Below are positions 50,409-58,739 of a DNA stretch of 64,000 nt, in pieces. The notes under the pieces were generated by a model that was not told where the DNA came from, made no database searches, and was given only the letters and a program-made list of their open reading frames with translations. Where the stretch lies: positions 1-64,000 of the forward strand of contig NZ_JARGYC010000009.1 of assembly GCF_029168335.1 (NCBI RefSeq), in the 5' to 3' direction. A program made the translations under genes and the position numbers. The stretch is from Psychromarinibacter sediminicola (GTDB lineage Bacteria > Pseudomonadota > Alphaproteobacteria > Rhodobacterales > Rhodobacteraceae). The stretch's first letter is position 1, and each line of letters opens with the position of its first letter.

Positions 50409-50954
50409 TTGGCCGATAACGACGCTCCGCTGCTGATCAAGCGCTACGCCAGCCGCCGGCTCTACAACACCGAAACCAGCGACTATGTCACGCTCGACGA
50501 TATCGCGCAGTTCATCAGGGACGGGCGCGAGGTACAGATCATCGACCTGAAGAGCGGCGACGACCTGACCCGGCAGTATCTGCTTCAGATCATTGCCGAT
50601 CACGAAAGCCACGGCGAGAACGTGCTGCCGATCAACGTGCTCACGGATCTGGTGCGCTCGTACACGACGGGCGTGCAGTCGGTGGTGCCGCAGTTCCTTC
50701 AGATGAGCTTCGAGATGCTGCGCGACGGGCAGTCGAAGATGATGGAGAACTTCTCGAACCCGATGGCCGCGATGCCGGGCTTCGAGGCGATGCAGGCGCA
50801 GCAGGAAGCGTTCCTGAAGGCGATGACCGGCAACTGGAAGGGCGCCGGCGGCAAGATGGGCGAGGGCGGCGCGGAGGAGGCGACCGCCGAGGACCTCGAC
50901 GAGATCAAGAAGCAGCTGGCCGATCTGCAGGCGAAGCTGTCGAAGATGAGCTAG
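50409..50954 (+). CDS. phaR: PHB synthesis repressor PhaR
   Basis: PhaR (181 residues) has the N-terminal DNA-binding PHB_acc_N domain (IKRYASRRLYNTETSDYVTLDDI, REVQIIDLKSGDDLTRQYL). A granule-binding region of the PHB_acc type (QSVVPQFLQMSFEMLRDGQ) and a C-terminal coiled coil (LDEIKKQLADLQAKLSKM) follow. It senses PHB: free PhaR represses phasin genes; when granules form, it binds them and releases DNA. The start is TTG at 50409, supported by GGGGAGG 7 nt upstream. The use of TTG fits a low-level repressor. Confidence 0.94.
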   Translation: MADNDAPLLIKRYASRRLYNTETSDYVTLDDIAQFIRDGREVQIIDLKSGDDLTRQYLLQIIADHESHGENVLPINVLTDLVRSYTTGVQSVVPQFLQMSFEMLRDGQSKMMENFSNPMAAMPGFEAMQAQQEAFLKAMTGNWKGAGGKMGEGGAEEATAEDLDEIKKQLADLQAKLSKMS

Positions 50955-50970
50955 GCCGGGCCGGCCGCAG

Positions 50971-51444
50971 ATGTCCGACGAGATCATCGCCACGCTGGCG
51001 CCCTCGCAGGGGCGCAGATGGATCGCGGTCGCGATGCTGCTGGTGCTGGGCGGGCTGCTGCTGTGGCTGGCCTTTTCGACCCCGGCGGCGGCGCTGCTGG
51101 TGCAGCTGTTCCTGCTGGGGCTCGGGCTGGCGGCGCTGGTGATGGCCGAGCTGATCCGGCGGGCGACGGAGACCTGGATCGAGCTGACCGAGGACGGCCT
51201 GCGCGACGGGACCGGGCGGGAGCTGTGCCGGATGGACCGGATCGCCGCGGTGGAGCGGGGGGCCTTCGCCTTCAAGCCGTCGAACGGGTTCCTGGTGCGG
51301 CTGACGGAGCCGGGAGAGCGGGCCTGGCAGCCGGGCCTGTGGTGGCGCTTCGGCCGACGGGTCGGGGTGGGCGGCGTGACGCCGGCCGGGCAGGGGAAGT
51401 TCATGGCCGACATGATCGCGCTGCGGCTTCGGGAACGGGGCTGA
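50971..51444 (+). CDS. Membrane protein of unknown function
   Basis: The 157-residue protein has two hydrophobic helices at about 18-37 and 40-60, then a hydrophilic C-terminal domain beginning ELIRRATETWIELTEDGLRD, with a possible PH-like beta pattern (RIAAVERGAFAFKPSNGFLVRL). It resembles small membrane proteins with a cytosolic PH-like domain; I recognise no named family. It starts 16 bp after phaR and may be co-transcribed. Confidence 0.6.
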   Translation: MSDEIIATLAPSQGRRWIAVAMLLVLGGLLLWLAFSTPAAALLVQLFLLGLGLAALVMAELIRRATETWIELTEDGLRDGTGRELCRMDRIAAVERGAFAFKPSNGFLVRLTEPGERAWQPGLWWRFGRRVGVGGVTPAGQGKFMADMIALRLRERG

Positions 51445-51450
51445 TAATGG

Positions 51451-51468
51451 GGTGTCCAAGGTTGGACG
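51451..51468 (+). repeat. 18-bp repeat copy 2
   Basis: GGTGTCCAAGGTTGGACG, 17/18 identical to 8001-8018. It lies 6 bp after the stop codon of the gene ending at 51444 and contains the perfect palindrome GTCCAA-GG-TTGGAC, so it can fold into a short hairpin. Confidence 0.5.
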
Positions 51469-51609
51469 CTATGTTAACTACCTGACATCATTATAGATAG
51501 CGCTAACTGGACCAAGGGTGTCCATGCTTCGCGAGGCGCCTCGGTCGGGCGTGCCGGACGCGGTCCGTCGGGGCGCGCGGGCCGCCCTGCGGGAGGCGTG
51601 GAAACCGGG

Positions 51610-52209
51610 TCAGCCGCAGGGATAGGACTGCGTCGCGACCCCGTCTTCGAGGCACAGATGCGGCGCAAAGCGCGGGCGGGTCACGACGAGGTTCTCGAAG
51701 TAGAACGCATCGAACCCGTGCCAGGTCATGAACGGCTCGAAGGCCGAATAGGTCTCGATCACCAGGTTGACGTCGCCGTCGGCCATGATCGGGATCTGGT
51801 CCTCGATGGTGTCCAGCGTGTCCTGCGTCAGCGGCACGATGTAGTTGCCCGAGCCACCCGAGACGACGGACCAGGACAGCCCCAGCTCGTCATTGTCCGC
51901 GTCGTAGCTCACCTGCGAGACCCGCAGCAGGGTGGGCTTGCCCGACCGGGTCAGCAGCGTCAGCATGCTGTTCAGCCCGTTGGCATAGGTCATGTCGATG
52001 CGGTTCGTCTCGCGTGAGAGCATGTCGGCGATGGTGTAGGAGGCGCGCAAGTTCATGTTCAGCGTGCGGAACCCGTCGAAGAAGGTCATCAGCCCGGCAT
52101 AGGCGAAGATCAGCAGCGGAAAGATCAGGACGGTCTCGACCGAATAGCTGCCGCGCTCCGAGCGCCGGAAGCGGCCGATGAGGCGTCGGGCTGTGCGCAG
52201 GACATTCAT
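51610..52209 (-). CDS. TadE/TadG-type pseudopilin
   Basis: The 199-residue protein has a basic N-terminus and a TadE-like segment RRSERGSYSVETVLIFPLLIFAYAGLMTFF. This is a type IV prepilin-like helix with the typical glutamate, followed by a beta-rich extracellular domain with two cysteines near the C-terminus (LCLEDG and SYPCG). It probably belongs to the Flp/Tad pilus, which mediates tight surface adherence. It is third in a three-gene unit read leftward (54540 to 51610); the tad assembly genes are not in the window. Confidence 0.78.
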   Translation of the reverse strand: MNVLRTARRLIGRFRRSERGSYSVETVLIFPLLIFAYAGLMTFFDGFRTLNMNLRASYTIADMLSRETNRIDMTYANGLNSMLTLLTRSGKPTLLRVSQVSYDADNDELGLSWSVVSGGSGNYIVPLTQDTLDTIEDQIPIMADGDVNLVIETYSAFEPFMTWHGFDAFYFENLVVTRPRFAPHLCLEDGVATQSYPCG

Positions 52210-52210
52210 A

Positions 52211-52747
52211 TCAGGGCTCGATCACATAGGCCGACATGGCGATCAGCGGGTAATGATCGGAGTCCCCGATCTTGGGCAGCCAGAGCCCCAGCCCCGAGGC
52301 CGGCGTCATCACGTCGAACGCGCCGCAGACGGTGATGAGCATGAAGTCGTTCAGCGCGCCGGGGGTGAAGTTCTGGGTCAGTTCGCCCTCCTCCTCGGTG
52401 TCGATGCAGGCGATCTGGCCTTCGCGGAACGTCCAGGAGGCGGAATCGATGCGCTCCATCTCGATATGCAGCCGCTCGTCGCATTTCGGCATCATGCCGG
52501 CGTAGTTGCAGATCGTGGCGCGCAGCTCGTCATGGGTCGGTGCCGAACTGCCCCGCCCCAGGCGCAGGTCGCGCACCGCGAGATCGACCGCGCGTTCCAG
52601 CAGCGCGTGGCGCACGTTCATCACGCCGGCCTCGAAGGTCGAGGTGAAGACGAAGATGAACAGCGGGAACAGGACCAGGAACTCGATCAGGATCCCGCCG
52701 CGTTCGTCGCGCCGGAAACGGCGCAGCCGATGCCGAAGGAACCGCAT
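52211..52747 (-). CDS. TadE-type pseudopilin
   Basis: The 178-residue protein starts MRFLRHRLRRFRRDERGGILIEFLVLFPLFIFVFTS, a TadE prepilin-like helix with a conserved Glu. The extracellular part has cysteines in TICNYAG, MPKCDER and IACIDTEEEG. The start codon overlaps the stop of the TadG-type gene by one base (TGATG), indicating translational coupling. The next gene begins 1 bp after its stop. A Tad pilus assembly role is inferred. Confidence 0.78.
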   Translation of the reverse strand: MRFLRHRLRRFRRDERGGILIEFLVLFPLFIFVFTSTFEAGVMNVRHALLERAVDLAVRDLRLGRGSSAPTHDELRATICNYAGMMPKCDERLHIEMERIDSASWTFREGQIACIDTEEEGELTQNFTPGALNDFMLITVCGAFDVMTPASGLGLWLPKIGDSDHYPLIAMSAYVIEP

Positions 52748-54540
52748 CACTGAATCAGCCTCAGACGGTTGATGTCGGCGGCGATGGCCGAGAAGGCCTG
52801 GCTGATCTCGGTGCCGTCGACGTCGAAAAAGTGCGACGGCGTGGTGGCGCAGGCTTCCAGCAGATCCTCGGCCTGGCTGGGCGCTTCGAACCCGATGGCG
52901 TAGATATAGACGTTCTGCGCCTTGGCGGCCGAGCAGATCGCCAGGGTGCGGGTGTCCTTCTCGCTGCCCTGGATGTAGTTCCGGGCGCTCTTGATCGCGC
53001 TGCGCTCGGTGGACATGCCGCCCATCTCGGCGAGGAATTCGTCGGTGAAGACCTCGACCGGGACCTTGTTCCAGAGCTGGTCCCAGGTCAGGCGCCAGGC
53101 GTCGTCGCCGCCATAGGGCGTGGCGCGCCAGCCCTTCTCCGGGCCGTTGGCGACATACCAGTTCAGGACCTCGACGGTCACTTCCTCGTAGGTCGTCTCG
53201 TATTCGTAATTCGTGCACCAGGTGAAACCCCACCACGACGCCCAGTTGGTGCAGACGCGCTCGGTGTGTTCTTCCATATGGGTCTGGTACTGCGCGGCGG
53301 GGTCCGGCTCGCCCTCGCCGTCCCAGATCGAGTAGTAGTAGTTGTTGGAGCTGTCCTGCCAGGCGTAGACGAAGGACGAGTCGGAGCGATACGGGTCCTC
53401 CATCTCGTACTGCTCGGTGTTCTGGCCGTCGGTCATCACGACCAGCACCTTCAGCCCGTCGGCCTGGTTGTAGGCGAGCGGCCGGCCGGAGAAGTCGTCG
53501 TCGACGACGTTATCGTTGATCAGGCCGGAGACGACCGGGCGGAAGGCCGGGTCGAGCAGGGCCGCGCCCCATTTCACGCCGAGCTCGATCGAGGTCCAGT
53601 TGGTGGCCTGGAAGGCGTTCACGTAGTTCTTGAGCTGGGTCGTGTTCTGGCTGTACGGCAGGATGTCCTTCCAGCTGTTCTGCGGGCAGACGACCTGCAT
53701 CCAGTCGCCCGGATCCCAGTAATCGTGCTCGTCGGTCCAGGGGTCGAAATGCAGCGTCTGCTCGACCGGGTCGACGGTGGAGATCGCGGGGTCGTTGAAA
53801 TCGGCGTCGGCGAAGTTCAGGCAGTGCGAGGTCTCGTGGCTGATCGGCGTGCGGTTGAAGTACTGCATGATCTCCGGCCCGGCCGAGACCTGGGTGGAAT
53901 AGGGCACGATCGAGGTGGAGACCGCGCCTTCGTCGGAATTGCCGTAGATCGCGTCGACGAAGTCCCCGGCCGCGTCCTTGAGGTTCCACAGCTTGGAGTT
54001 CGAGCCCATCGAGCCCGACACGTCGAGCACGAGGGAGATTTCCACGTCGCCGATGGATTCCTCGGCCACCGAGCCGACGACGGTGCCCAGGTTCTCGATC
54101 CCGAGCCAGCTGAAGAAGTGCGTGGGCACGTTCACCGCGGCGTCGACCTCGACATGCTTGTAGTTGAGCGCCTCGGACACGCGCACGTCGTCGATGAAGC
54201 GGCCGACCCCGGCCTTGGAGAAATAGTCGTTGACCAGCGTTTCGGAATCGACCTCCTGCGTCAGCGAGGCGGCGTGCAGGGCGGCGCCGTCGGCGGTGTT
54301 CTGCAGTTTCGTGCGGGCGGTTTCGAAGCGTTCGAGGTCGAGCCCGAGGCCGCCGATGATCAGCATCAGCGTGAAGATCATCAGGCCGAAGATGATGAGC
54401 GATCCGTCCTCGTCGCGGCGGAAGGTCTTCAGCCGTGCGGCGACCGCGCTACGGGGCGGGACCGGATGGCCGTCGACGCGCGCGGCCGACAGCGACGTGT
54501 CGTCCGCCAGGCCCCACGTTCTGTGCAAGCACCAGTACAT
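52747..54540 (-). CDS. TadG-type pilus protein with VWA domain
   Basis: This 597-residue protein has an N-terminal Tad helix (FRRDEDGSLIIFGLMIFTLMLIIGGLGLDL) and then a von Willebrand A domain with the MIDAS motif DVSGSMGS near residue 173. It has large Trp/Tyr- and Asp-rich insertions (about residues 240-480). The C-terminal YAIGFEAPSQAEDLLEACATTPSHFF is characteristic of TadG VWA proteins. It is likely exposed on the surface. AAGGAG lies upstream of the ATG at 54540. It heads the three-gene unit. Confidence 0.82.
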   Translation of the reverse strand: MYWCLHRTWGLADDTSLSAARVDGHPVPPRSAVAARLKTFRRDEDGSLIIFGLMIFTLMLIIGGLGLDLERFETARTKLQNTADGAALHAASLTQEVDSETLVNDYFSKAGVGRFIDDVRVSEALNYKHVEVDAAVNVPTHFFSWLGIENLGTVVGSVAEESIGDVEISLVLDVSGSMGSNSKLWNLKDAAGDFVDAIYGNSDEGAVSTSIVPYSTQVSAGPEIMQYFNRTPISHETSHCLNFADADFNDPAISTVDPVEQTLHFDPWTDEHDYWDPGDWMQVVCPQNSWKDILPYSQNTTQLKNYVNAFQATNWTSIELGVKWGAALLDPAFRPVVSGLINDNVVDDDFSGRPLAYNQADGLKVLVVMTDGQNTEQYEMEDPYRSDSSFVYAWQDSSNNYYYSIWDGEGEPDPAAQYQTHMEEHTERVCTNWASWWGFTWCTNYEYETTYEEVTVEVLNWYVANGPEKGWRATPYGGDDAWRLTWDQLWNKVPVEVFTDEFLAEMGGMSTERSAIKSARNYIQGSEKDTRTLAICSAAKAQNVYIYAIGFEAPSQAEDLLEACATTPSHFFDVDGTEISQAFSAIAADINRLRLIQ

Positions 54541-54868
54541 GTCTTTCCACTCCTTGCCGGCCTCGGCCGGCCCACCCCCGGACGCGAGTCCGTCTCCGCA
54601 CTGTCTTCTGCGGAATCTGCCTCGGTTTCCCGGCCAGACTGTGCGCGAAGTGTGGCAATTCTAGGGTTTTGTCTTGACTGTACTTTCTTCGCGCCCAATG
54701 CAGGGCGGCGCCGGTGCTTCGTCATCCGGGCGGAAACCGGCGCGCGTCGGGGGGCTAAAGTTTTCATGCATCCTCGATCAGAATCGCTTTAGCCTGCGCC
54801 GCGTGCCCGGTGGCGACGTCTTGTGCCGCGCTTCGCCGCGCCGGTCGAGTACAGGGAGGGACAGAACA
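54541..54868. other. Divergent intergenic region, TadG / glutamate dehydrogenase
   Basis: These 328 bp contain no convincing gene. They hold the ribosome binding site of the TadG gene, a GC-poor segment near 54650-54700 that may carry a promoter (TTGACT at about 54674), the 8-bp inverted repeat at 54753-54794, and the GGGAGGG ribosome binding site of the dehydrogenase. Confidence 0.4.
54753..54794. promoter_or_regulatory. Inverted repeat upstream of the glutamate dehydrogenase
   Basis: GGCTAAAG (54753-54760) and CTTTAGCC (54787-54794) are perfect 8-bp arms separated by 26 bp, ending 74 bp before the gene. It may be a regulator site or a leader hairpin. Confidence 0.4.
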
Positions 54869-56305
54869 ATGAACATGCCCGCAAGCCGGGAGCCGAGCTT
54901 CCGCGAATCCGTCGACCTGATGTTCAACCGCGCCGTGGCGCTGATGGATCTGCCTCCCGGGCTGGAGGAGAAGATCCGCGTCTGCAACGCCACCTACACT
55001 GTCCGGTTCGGGGTGCGCCTGCGCGGCCAGATCCAGACCTTTACCGGCTACCGGTCCGTGCATTCGGAGCATATGGAGCCGGTGAAGGGCGGGATCCGTT
55101 TTGCGCTGGGTGTCAACCAGGACGAGGTCGAGGCGCTGGCGGCGCTGATGACCTACAAATGCGCGCTGGTGGAGACGCCGTTCGGCGGCTCGAAGGGCGG
55201 GCTGTGCATCGACCCGCGGCAATACGAGGAGCACGAGCTGGAGCTGATCACCCGCCGCTTCGCCTACGAGCTGGCCAAGCGCGACCTGATCAACCCGTCC
55301 CAGAACGTGCCGGCGCCCGACATGGGCACCTCGGAGCGCGAGATGGCCTGGATCGCCGACCAGTACCGCCGGATGAACACCACCGACATCAACGCGCAGG
55401 CCTGCGTCACCGGCAAGCCGACCCATGCCGGCGGCATCCAGGGACGGGTGGAGGCGACCGGGCGCGGCGTGCAATTCGCCCTGCGCGAGTTCTTCCGGCA
55501 TCCGCAGGACGTGGCCAAGGCGGGGCTGTCGGGCGCGCTCGACGGCAAGCGCGTGGTGGTGCAGGGCCTGGGCAATGTGGGCTATCACGCGGCCAAGTTC
55601 CTGTCGGGCGAGGACGGTGCGAAGATCACCGGCATCATCGAGCGCGACGGCGCGCTGGTGAGCGAGAAGGGCCTGGACGTGGAGGCGGTGCGCAACTGGA
55701 TCGGCCGGCACGGCGGCGTGAAGGGCTATCCGGACGCGGAATTTGTCGAGACCGGCGCCAAGGTGCTGGAGCACGACTGCGACATCCTGATCCCGGCCGC
55801 GCTGGAGGGCGTGATCAACCTGAACAACGCCGACCGGATCCGCGCGCCGCTGATCATCGAGGCGGCGAACGGCCCGGTGACGGCCGGCGCCGACGAGGTG
55901 CTGCGCGACAAGGGCTGCGTCATCATCCCCGACATGTACGCCAATGCGGGCGGCGTGACGGTGTCCTATTTCGAATGGGTCAAGAACCTCAGCCACATCC
56001 GCTTCGGCCGGATGGGCCGGCGCCAGGAGGAGGCGCGCCACCAGCTGATCGTCAACGAGCTGCAGCGGCTCGACGAGCATCTGGGCGACGCCTGGTCGAT
56101 GACCCCGGACTTCAAGGACAAGTACCTGCGCGGGGCGGGGGAGCTGGAACTGGTCCGCTCCGGCCTCGACGACACGATGCGCACCGCCTACCAGTCGATG
56201 TCCGAGACCTGGCACGCCCGCAGCGACGTGCAGGACCTGCGCACCGCGGCCTACCTGGTGTCGATCGGCCGGGTGGCGCTGAGCTACAAGGAAAAGGGGC
56301 TGTAG
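54869..56305 (+). CDS. Glu/Leu/Phe/Val dehydrogenase, glutamate dehydrogenase type
   Basis: The 478-residue enzyme has the amino acid dehydrogenase layout: substrate domain with EPVKGGIRFALGVNQDEVEALAALM and KCALVETPFGGSKGGL (catalytic Lys), NVPAPDMGTSEREMAWI, then a Rossmann domain with VVVQGLGNVGYHAA. It probably interconverts glutamate and 2-oxoglutarate with NAD(P). The ATG at 54869 has GGGAGGG about 10 nt upstream. It appears to be a single-gene transcript and is followed by the giant hairpin element. Confidence 0.9.
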   Translation: MNMPASREPSFRESVDLMFNRAVALMDLPPGLEEKIRVCNATYTVRFGVRLRGQIQTFTGYRSVHSEHMEPVKGGIRFALGVNQDEVEALAALMTYKCALVETPFGGSKGGLCIDPRQYEEHELELITRRFAYELAKRDLINPSQNVPAPDMGTSEREMAWIADQYRRMNTTDINAQACVTGKPTHAGGIQGRVEATGRGVQFALREFFRHPQDVAKAGLSGALDGKRVVVQGLGNVGYHAAKFLSGEDGAKITGIIERDGALVSEKGLDVEAVRNWIGRHGGVKGYPDAEFVETGAKVLEHDCDILIPAALEGVINLNNADRIRAPLIIEAANGPVTAGADEVLRDKGCVIIPDMYANAGGVTVSYFEWVKNLSHIRFGRMGRRQEEARHQLIVNELQRLDEHLGDAWSMTPDFKDKYLRGAGELELVRSGLDDTMRTAYQSMSETWHARSDVQDLRTAAYLVSIGRVALSYKEKGL

Positions 56306-56663
56306 CGCGTCCCGGGCGGGGCGCTGCCGAAAGGCGCGCTTCCGCGCAAGTTTTTCTCTGCCCGTGGCGAGGCGACGCGCCGGGCAGGCGGTGCGCCTGT
56401 GGCGGCGGCTCGGGCAGCTTCCGGTTCACCAAGGCAGATGCAGCCTCGAAGCCACCATCGCCCGAGCCTTGCCTGACGGACGCCGTCGCACCGCTCAAGA
56501 GAAATAGCCGTATCCCCGCGCAGGGGCGCGGGGCCCCTCGGCGATTTCTCCTGACCGGCGCGCCGTCGCCCGTCCTGCTGCGCTCAGGCGATGGTGGCTC
56601 CGAGGCAGATCGGCCATACGCGGGCTCTCGACTCCGGCGGGGCGCGGGACGATATTGTCCGCC
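56306..56663. other. Intergenic region between gdh and dnaG
   Basis: This 358-bp stretch contains no recognised gene. About half is the 164-nt imperfect hairpin (56443-56606). The rest is GC-rich. It must contain the end of the dehydrogenase transcript and the dnaG promoter. Confidence 0.5.
56443..56606. repeat. 164-nt giant imperfect inverted repeat
   Basis: The left arm (56443 to about 56511) and right arm (about 56538 to 56606) pair along about 65 bp without gaps with roughly 70% matches, including a perfect 13-bp block (56450-56462 with 56587-56599) and GAGAAAT/ATTTCTC (56499-56505 with 56544-56550). The tip is a perfect 7-bp GC hairpin (56514-56520 with 56527-56533). It may be a decayed palindromic mobile repeat or a structured RNA. 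Confidence 0.7.
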
Positions 56664-58622
56664 ATGAGTCTGCCCCCCGGTTTCCTGGACGAGCTGCGCA
56701 CCCGGACCTCGCTGAGCCAGGTCGTCGGGCGCAAGGTCTTGTGGGACCAGCGCAAGTCGAACCAGGGCAAGGGCGACATGTGGGCGCCGTGTCCGTTCCA
56801 CCAGGAAAAGACCGCCTCGTTCCACGTCGACGACCGCAAGGGCTTCTATTACTGCTTCGGCTGCCACGCGAAGGGCGACGCGATCTCCTTCGTGCGCGAG
56901 ACCGAGAATGTCAGCTTCATGGAAGCCGTCGAGATCCTCGCCCGCGAGGCCGGGATGGAGATGCCCGAGCGCGACCCCAAGGCGCAGGAGAAGGCCGACC
57001 GCCGCACCGAGCTGGCCAGCGTCATGGAACAGGCGGTCCAGCATTACCGGCTGCAGCTGCGCACCGGCGCGGCCGCGGCGGCGCGCGACTATCTCGCCGG
57101 CCGCGGGCTGGACGAGGCGGCGCAGGCGCGCTGGGAGATCGGCTTTGCCCCGCCCGGCTGGGAAGGGATGCGCGAGCATCTGCGCGGCAAGGGCGTGCCC
57201 GACGAGATGATGCTGGGCACGGGCCTGGTGAAACCCTCGGACAAGGGGCGCCAGCCCTACGACACCTTCCGCAACCGCATCATGTTCCCGATCCGCGACG
57301 CCCGCGGCCGTGCCATCGCCTTCGGCGGCCGCGCGATGGATCCGGGCGACAACGCGAAATACCTGAACTCGCCGGAGACGGAGCTGTTCGACAAGGGCCG
57401 CTCGCTCTACAACCTGCGCGCCGCGCGCGAGGCGGCGGGCAAGGGCCAGACGCTGATCGTCGCCGAGGGCTACATGGACGTGATCGCGCTGTCCGAGGCG
57501 GGGTTCGGCGCCGTGGTCGCACCGCTCGGCACCGCGATCACCGAGGACCAGCTGCGGCTTCTGTGGCGGGTGGCGCCGGAGCCGGTGATCGCGCTCGACG
57601 GCGACACGGCCGGCCTGCGCGCGGCGATGCGGCTGATCGACATGGTGTTGCCGCAGCTGGAGGCGGGGCGGTCGCTGCGCTTCTGCATCCTGCCGCCGGG
57701 GCAGGACCCCGACGACGTGATCCGCAAGGGCGGCGGCGCGGCCGAGATGCAGCGCCTGCTGGAGGAGGCGCAGCCGCTGGTGCAGCTTCTGTGGCGGCGC
57801 GAGACCGACGGCAAGCGGTTCGACAGCCCCGAGCGCAAGGCCGCGCTGGACAAGGCGCTGCGCGAGGCGATTCGCGCGATCCCCGATCCCGGGCTGCGCC
57901 GGCATTACGGCGACGAGCTCAAGCGGATGCGCTGGGAGCTGTTCCGCGCCCGCCCGGCGCAGCGGCCGACGGCGCCGCGCGGCGGCTGGGCGAAGGCGCC
58001 GCTAGGAGCCACCGCGGGGGCGCGGGCCTCGGTCTTGGCCGGTACGCCGGGCGCGGTCGAGGACCAGCTGCGCGAGGCGGTGATCCTGGCGGTGCTGCTG
58101 ACCCATCCGGCGCTGCTGCCGGAGTTCGAGGGCGATCTGGAGACGCTGGACTGCACGCTTCCGGAGCATGCCGCGCTGCGCGACGCGTTGCTGCGGCACG
58201 GCGCCGCGGAGCCCCTTGATCTAAAGGAAAAACTAACCGCGGAAACCGGCCCGGAGACACTTGAAAAGCTGCTGGGCCAAAGCCACATAGCCGTCATCCC
58301 GGCGATCCGGCGCCCCGACGACACGACGGCCGCCCGGCTTTGCCTGGCGGAGGAGTTTGCCAAGCTGGAAAGCCGCCGGGGCCATGCACGCGAAATAAGC
58401 GAGGCGATGGAGGATATCGACCGCCTTGCCGACGAGGGACTGACCTGGCGGCTGGGCCAGGCGGCCCTAGCTAGACAGAGGGCCGAACACGGCCCGACCG
58501 AGGACAAGACGGAGTACGACACAGCGCCCAGCGGCGCCCGGATGAACAGGGAAGAACGCAAGTCCTTCGACGCGCTCATCGAACAGATTCGATTCACCAA
58601 GCCGGGCCGCCGGTCGCAGTGA
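56664..58622 (+). CDS. dnaG: DNA primase
   Basis: DnaG (652 residues) has an N-terminal CHC2 zinc-finger domain (CPFHQEKTASFHVDDRKGFYYCFGCHAKGD), a catalytic TOPRIM core (VAEGYMDVIALSEAG, VIALDGDTAG) and a C-terminal helicase-binding region. It makes primers for DNA replication. The ATG at 56664 (MSLPPGFLDELRTRT) is the typical start. rpoD follows after 117 bp as in the macromolecular synthesis operon; rpsU is not in front of it. Two GANTC sites lie in the last 40 bp of the gene. Confidence 0.95.
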   Translation: MSLPPGFLDELRTRTSLSQVVGRKVLWDQRKSNQGKGDMWAPCPFHQEKTASFHVDDRKGFYYCFGCHAKGDAISFVRETENVSFMEAVEILAREAGMEMPERDPKAQEKADRRTELASVMEQAVQHYRLQLRTGAAAAARDYLAGRGLDEAAQARWEIGFAPPGWEGMREHLRGKGVPDEMMLGTGLVKPSDKGRQPYDTFRNRIMFPIRDARGRAIAFGGRAMDPGDNAKYLNSPETELFDKGRSLYNLRAAREAAGKGQTLIVAEGYMDVIALSEAGFGAVVAPLGTAITEDQLRLLWRVAPEPVIALDGDTAGLRAAMRLIDMVLPQLEAGRSLRFCILPPGQDPDDVIRKGGGAAEMQRLLEEAQPLVQLLWRRETDGKRFDSPERKAALDKALREAIRAIPDPGLRRHYGDELKRMRWELFRARPAQRPTAPRGGWAKAPLGATAGARASVLAGTPGAVEDQLREAVILAVLLTHPALLPEFEGDLETLDCTLPEHAALRDALLRHGAAEPLDLKEKLTAETGPETLEKLLGQSHIAVIPAIRRPDDTTAARLCLAEEFAKLESRRGHAREISEAMEDIDRLADEGLTWRLGQAALARQRAEHGPTEDKTEYDTAPSGARMNREERKSFDALIEQIRFTKPGRRSQ

Positions 58623-58714
58623 CGCGATTCGGTTACGAATCGCTAAAGAAAACAAGGTAAACAAGTTGCGAATCAATGATTCGCGTCCCGTGATTCGATA
58701 TGGTATCCGGAATC
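58586..58714 (+). promoter_or_regulatory. Cluster of eight GANTC (CcrM) sites before rpoD
   Basis: GANTC occurs at 58586, 58591, 58626, 58637, 58670, 58678, 58692 and 58710. GANTC is the target of the cell-cycle methylase CcrM of alphaproteobacteria. At the base composition here (roughly 70% GC) well under one site is expected in this length. Some sites form palindromes: a stem at 58624-58631/58636-58643 and a 17-bp palindrome at 58668-58684. They may couple rpoD expression to the replication cycle. Confidence 0.7.
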
Positions 58715-58739
58715 ACGCCCGCTTTTGGAAGGAGTGCCA

